Under the pieces are notes generated by a model. That model worked only from the letters and a program-made list of their open reading frames with translations. It was not told the DNA's origin and made no database searches. DNA of 64,000 nt from Streptomyces genisteinicus (GTDB taxonomy: Bacteria > Actinomycetota > Actinomycetes > Streptomycetales > Streptomycetaceae), in assembly GCF_014489615.1 (NCBI RefSeq), contig NZ_CP060825.1, forward strand, positions 3,672,501 to 3,736,500, read 5' to 3'. This document shows, in pieces, positions 60,797-64,000 of the stretch. The position numbers and the translations under genes are program-made. Positions within the stretch are counted from its first letter, which is position 1. Each line of letters opens with the position of its first letter.

Positions 60797-62623
60797 CTAG
60801 AACGCGGCCTCGTCGAGGTCCATGAGGGAGCCGTCGACGGTCTCGGCGAGCGCGCGCTCGACGGAGACGCCGGGCAGGACGTTGGCGGCGAAGAACTTCG
60901 CGGCCGCGATCTTGCCCTGGTAGAACGGCACGTCCTTGGCGGAGGCGGTCGGGAGCTTCTCGGCGGCCACGGCGGCGCCGCGCAGCAGCAGGTAGCCGAC
61001 GACCACGTCGCCGGACGCCATCAGCAGGCGGGTGGTGTTGAGGCCGACCTTGTAGATGCTGCGGACGTCCTCGCCGGTGGCGATGAGGTCGTTGGTCATC
61101 GTGCCGACGATCGCCTCCAGGTCGACGGCGGCCTTGGCGAGGGCGTCGCGGGCGCCGGCGAGCTCCTCGCCGCCGTCGCCGACGGCCAGGAACTTCTTGA
61201 TCTCCTCGGAGAGCGTGTTCAGGGCCTGGCCCTGGTCGCGCACGATCTTGCGGAAGAAGTAGTCCTGGCCCTGGATGGCCGTGGTGCCCTCGTAGAGGGT
61301 GTCGATCTTGGCGTCCCGGATGTACTGCTCGATCGGGTACTCCTGCAGGTAGCCGGAGCCGCCGAAGGTCTGCAGGGACTGGGCGAGCTGCTCGTAGGAC
61401 CGCTCGGAGCCGTAGCCCTTGACGATCGGGAGGAGCAGGTCGTTGAGGGCGACGAGGGCCTTGGCGTCGTCGCCGGCGGCCTCCTTGACGGCGATCTCGT
61501 CCTGGACGGCGGCCGTGTAGAGCACCAGGGCGCGCATGCCCTCGGCGTAGGCCTTCTGCGTCATCAGGGAGCGGCGCACGTCGGGGTGGTGCGTGATGGT
61601 GACCTTGGGGGCGGTCTTGTCGGCGAAGTTCACCAGGTCGGGGCCCTGGACGCGCTCCTTGGCGTACTCCAGGGCGTTCAGGTAGCCGGTGGAGAGGGTG
61701 GCGATGGCCTTCGTGCCGACCATCATCCGGGCGAACTCGATGATCATGAACATCTGGCGGATGCCGTCGTGCTTGTCGCCGATCAGCCAGCCCTTGGCGG
61801 GGTGCTGGTCGCCGAAGGTCATCTCGCAGGTGTTGGAGGCCTTGAGGCCCATCTTGTGCTCGACGTTGGTCGCGTAGACGCCGTTGCGCTCGCCCAGCTC
61901 GCCGGTCTCCCAGTCGAAGAGGTACTTCGGCACGAGGAAGAGGGAGAGGCCCTTGGTGCCGGGACCGGCGCCCTCGGGGCGGGCGAGGACGTAGTGGAGG
62001 ATGTTCTCCTCCATGTCGTGCTCACCGGAGGTGATGAAGCGCTTGACGCCCTCGATGTGCCAGGAGCCGTCCTCCTGCTGCACGGCCTTGGTGCGGCCGG
62101 CGCCGACGTCCGAGCCGGCGTCCGGCTCGGTGAGGACCATGGTGGAGCCCCAGCGCTTGTCGACCGCGATCTGCGCGACCTTCTTCTGCGCCTCGTTGCC
62201 CTCCTCGAAGAGGATGCCGGCGAACGCCGGGCCGGAGGAGTACATCCAGATGGCCGGGTTCGAGCCGAGCAGCAGCTCCGCGTAGCCCCAGATCAGGGAG
62301 CGCGGCGAGGTGGTGCCGCCGATCTCCTCGGGCAGGCCGAGGCGCCAGTACTCGGAGTCCATGAAGGCTTCGTAGCTCTTCCTGAAGCTCGCGGGGACGG
62401 GCGCGGTGTTGGTGGCGGGGTCGAAGACGGGCGGGTTGCGGTCGGCGTCGGCGAAGGACTCGGCCAGCTCGTTCTCCGCGAGCCGGGCGATCTCCTCCAG
62501 GATCGACTTGGCGGTGTCGACGTCCATCTCCGCGAACGGGCCGGTGCCGTACAGCTTGTCGCGCCCGAGGACCTCGAAGAGGTTGAACTCGATGTCGCGG
62601 AGATTCGACTTGTAGTGCCCCAT
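60797..62623 (-). CDS. acyl-CoA dehydrogenase (long, C-terminally extended)
   Basis: 608-aa FAD enzyme of fatty-acid beta-oxidation. FAD/substrate blocks: STMVLTEPDAGSDVGAGRT, SWHIEGVKRFITSGEHD, NVEHKMGLKASNTCEMTF; C-terminal QTFGGSGYLQEYPIEQYIRD and DTLYEGTTAIQ. The extra C-terminal helical domain (about 470-600) marks the FadE5-like class that acts on long chains. GGAG precedes ATG 62623. A TGGAC-N5-GTCCA palindrome at 62651-62665 covers its leader. Confidence 0.92.
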   Translation of the reverse strand: MGHYKSNLRDIEFNLFEVLGRDKLYGTGPFAEMDVDTAKSILEEIARLAENELAESFADADRNPPVFDPATNTAPVPASFRKSYEAFMDSEYWRLGLPEEIGGTTSPRSLIWGYAELLLGSNPAIWMYSSGPAFAGILFEEGNEAQKKVAQIAVDKRWGSTMVLTEPDAGSDVGAGRTKAVQQEDGSWHIEGVKRFITSGEHDMEENILHYVLARPEGAGPGTKGLSLFLVPKYLFDWETGELGERNGVYATNVEHKMGLKASNTCEMTFGDQHPAKGWLIGDKHDGIRQMFMIIEFARMMVGTKAIATLSTGYLNALEYAKERVQGPDLVNFADKTAPKVTITHHPDVRRSLMTQKAYAEGMRALVLYTAAVQDEIAVKEAAGDDAKALVALNDLLLPIVKGYGSERSYEQLAQSLQTFGGSGYLQEYPIEQYIRDAKIDTLYEGTTAIQGQDYFFRKIVRDQGQALNTLSEEIKKFLAVGDGGEELAGARDALAKAAVDLEAIVGTMTNDLIATGEDVRSIYKVGLNTTRLLMASGDVVVGYLLLRGAAVAAEKLPTASAKDVPFYQGKIAAAKFFAANVLPGVSVERALAETVDGSLMDLDEAAF

Positions 62624-62650
62624 GGCGACGGCTCCGTAAGACTCGGAAAT

Positions 62651-62665
62651 TGGACTGATCGTCCA
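62651..62665. promoter_or_regulatory. palindrome upstream of the acyl-CoA dehydrogenase gene
   Basis: TGGAC-TGATC-GTCCA, perfect 5-bp arms, 28 bp before the start codon on the minus strand. It looks like a TetR-type operator for a fatty-acid regulator; the regulator is not identified. Confidence 0.5.
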
Positions 62666-62741
62666 CGTACCAGCAAGTAGCTACGATGATGCTACCCGTC
62701 GGTAATAAGATGCAACCCCGATCGGGTCAACTGTGACTCGT

Positions 62742-62754
62742 TACTCTTGCGGGC
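62742..62754 (+). promoter_or_regulatory. leaderless -10 of the SseB gene (TACTCT, 7-nt spacer)
   Basis: TACTCT (62742-62747), TGCGGGC, then ATG 62755, with no ribosome site. Confidence 0.5.
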
Positions 62755-63207
62755 ATGTACGGCTACGACCAGACCCCGGGCGCCCAGCAGCAGCAGTACG
62801 TGCCGCAGCAGCCCTCCTACGGGCAGCAGCCGCTGTATCCGGAACCGTCGCCGCCGTCCCTCGCGGACGCGGTGCGCGCCTTCACCACCGGGGCGATGTC
62901 GGCCGAGGACTTCCAGCAGATCTTCGCCACCTCGAAGGTCTACTGCCCGCGGGGCGACAACCCCGGATTCCTGGCGCTGCACAACACCCAGCAGCCGGTG
63001 ATCCCGATGTTCACCTCGCTCAAGGAGCTGCGCAGGTACGCGGGCAAGGAGTCGAAGTACTTCGTCATCACCGGCGCCGAGGTGATCGACCTGCTGCCCA
63101 CGGGGTACGGCTTCGTGCTCGACATGGAGGGCGACCACCGCATGGTCTTCGACGCGAAGGCCGTGGAGCAGATGGTCGACTTCGCGATGCGCCGGATGTA
63201 CGGCTAG
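62755..63207 (+). CDS. SseB-domain protein
   Basis: 150 aa. Gln/Pro/Tyr-rich N-terminus (to about residue 35), then an SseB N-terminal domain: LADAVRAFTTGAMSAEDFQQIFA, IPMFTSLKELRRYAGKES and GAEVIDLLPTGYGFVLD. The family is conserved in actinobacteria without assigned biochemical role. Probably leaderless; two hairpins follow. Confidence 0.85.
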   Translation: MYGYDQTPGAQQQQYVPQQPSYGQQPLYPEPSPPSLADAVRAFTTGAMSAEDFQQIFATSKVYCPRGDNPGFLALHNTQQPVIPMFTSLKELRRYAGKESKYFVITGAEVIDLLPTGYGFVLDMEGDHRMVFDAKAVEQMVDFAMRRMYG

Positions 63208-63218
63208 GCCGCGTCGCA

Positions 63219-63302
63219 GCTTCCGGCCCGGCATGGACCGGAAGCCTGCAACGGCCCGGCACGGGCCGCGGGACGCCCGGGAGGAATACCTCCCGGGCGT
63301 CC
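63219..63302 (+). terminator. two hairpins after the SseB gene
   Basis: Weaker stem GCTTCCGG/CCGGAAGC (63219-63226 with 63238-63245), then a perfect 14-bp stem (63271-63284 with 63289-63302), loop AATA. The second is the likely terminator. Confidence 0.8.
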
Positions 63303-63365
63303 GTCGTTCCCGGTGGCAAGAAGTTCATTCTTCAACTAAAGTGGTCGCACAAGGAGGTCCCCGCC

Positions 63366-64000
63366 ATGCCTGCAGTGACTGTCGAGAACCCGCTCACCCT
63401 GCCGCGCGTCGCCGCGCCCGCCGACGCCGTCTCCCGGCCGGTGCGCACCGTGACCACCGCGCCCACCGGTTTCGAGGGGGAGGGTTTCCCGGTGCGCCGC
63501 GCGTTCGCCGGCATCAACTACCAGCACCTCGACCCGTTCATCATGATGGACCAGATGGGTGAGGTGGACTACGCGCCCGGAGAGCCGAAGGGCACCCCCT
63601 GGCACCCCCACCGCGGCTTCGAGACCGTCACCTACCTGATCGACGGCACCTTCGTCCACCAGGACAGCAACGGCGGCGGCGGGACCATCCAGAACGGCGA
63701 CACCCAGTGGATGACGGCAGGCAGCGGCCTGCTCCACATCGAGGCGCCCCCGGAGCAGCTGGTCATGTCCGGCGGCCTCTTCCACGGGCTCCAGCTCTGG
63801 GTGAACCTGCCGGCCCGCGACAAGATGATGGACCCCCGCTACCAGGACATCCGCGGCGGCCAGGTCCAGCTCCTCACCTCCCCCGACGGCGGCGCGCTGC
63901 TGCGCGTCATCGCCGGTGAGCTGGACGGCCACAAGGGCCCGGGCATCACCCACACCCCGATCACGATGATCCACGCGACCCTGCGCCCCGGCGCGCAGAT
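63366..64000 (+). CDS. pirin-family cupin protein, C-terminus cut by window edge
   Basis: 211 codons seen from ATG 63366, which follows an ideal AAGGAGGT. N-terminal pirin cupin: FPVRRAFAGINYQHLDPFIMMDQMG, metal ligands in WHPHRGFETVTYLIDG and LLHIEAPP, then LFHGLQLWVNLP. Bacterial pirins bind iron and some have quercetinase activity; the function here is not determined. AT-rich DNA at 63310-63345 with GAAG-N6-CTTC arms likely holds its promoter. Confidence 0.92.
   Translation, partial: MPAVTVENPLTLPRVAAPADAVSRPVRTVTTAPTGFEGEGFPVRRAFAGINYQHLDPFIMMDQMGEVDYAPGEPKGTPWHPHRGFETVTYLIDGTFVHQDSNGGGGTIQNGDTQWMTAGSGLLHIEAPPEQLVMSGGLFHGLQLWVNLPARDKMMDPRYQDIRGGQVQLLTSPDGGALLRVIAGELDGHKGPGITHTPITMIHATLRPGAQ

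Overview
The window is high-G+C actinobacterial chromosome, almost certainly Streptomyces. The evidence is heavy GC bias at third codon positions, many GTG starts with 4-base GTGA/ATGA stop-start overlaps, a PknB/PstP/FHA cell-wall signalling cluster, a proteasome activator, mycothiol-type enzymes and ParB parS sites (GTTTCACGTGAAAC). Four parS or parS-like sites and three intergenic TTGTCCACA boxes fit the origin-proximal core. From memory, gene order matches the region near oriC in S. coelicolor (about SCO3848 down to SCO3800).

Layout. 1-7290 (minus): FhaA, FhaB, PstP, RodA/FtsW, PbpA and a PASTA-type kinase cut by the left edge. 7658-7741: tRNA-Leu(CAG). 8033-10896: DUF2252, J-domain and rhodanese proteins. 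11243-21998: phenylacetate catabolism (paaABCDE on minus; paaN, paaH and a TetR regulator further right), interrupted by a DUF5819/HTTM/SpoU operon. 22162-26542: BkdR-type regulator and a first E1-alpha/E1-beta/E2 operon. 27005-32079: MobA-DUF6457, a MoeA with a very long disordered N-terminus, a two-helix potassium channel and a quinone oxidoreductase. 32228-38164: proteasome activator, FtsX-type ABC exporter, PadR regulator and a secreted Pro/Ser-rich protein. 38548-43455: two divergent Ser/Thr kinases, a phosphotransferase and a PNPOx-fold protein. 43720-50422: LuxR response regulator, a second E1/E1/E2 operon, GntR and an MFS carrier. 50466-52768: DinB/MDMPI-type protein, nitrilase-like hydrolase and a LURP-one-like protein. 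53044-57170: an accessory four-gene cassette of lower G+C at its 5' end (small secreted protein, anchored toroid-like protein, ABC ATPase, FtsX permease). 57240-64000: thioredoxin-NHL protein, M18 aminopeptidase, acyl-CoA dehydrogenase, SseB protein and a pirin cut by the right edge.

How it fits together. The left block couples peptidoglycan synthesis (RodA-PbpA) to Ser/Thr phosphorylation (kinase, PstP, FHA readers). The paa genes share an 18-bp palindrome, in opposite orientations, upstream of paaA and between paaN and paaH. The TetR gene overlaps paaH, so it is the likely repressor. The two branched-chain dehydrogenase operons supply branched acyl-CoA primers, and neither carries an E3 gene here.

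The best candidate for an undescribed system is the 53.0-57.2 kb cassette. Several genes (9551, 27005, 31090, 43023, 48438, 62755) show a TANNNT-like hexamer 6-7 nt before the start codon and no clear Shine-Dalgarno, so they are probably leaderless.
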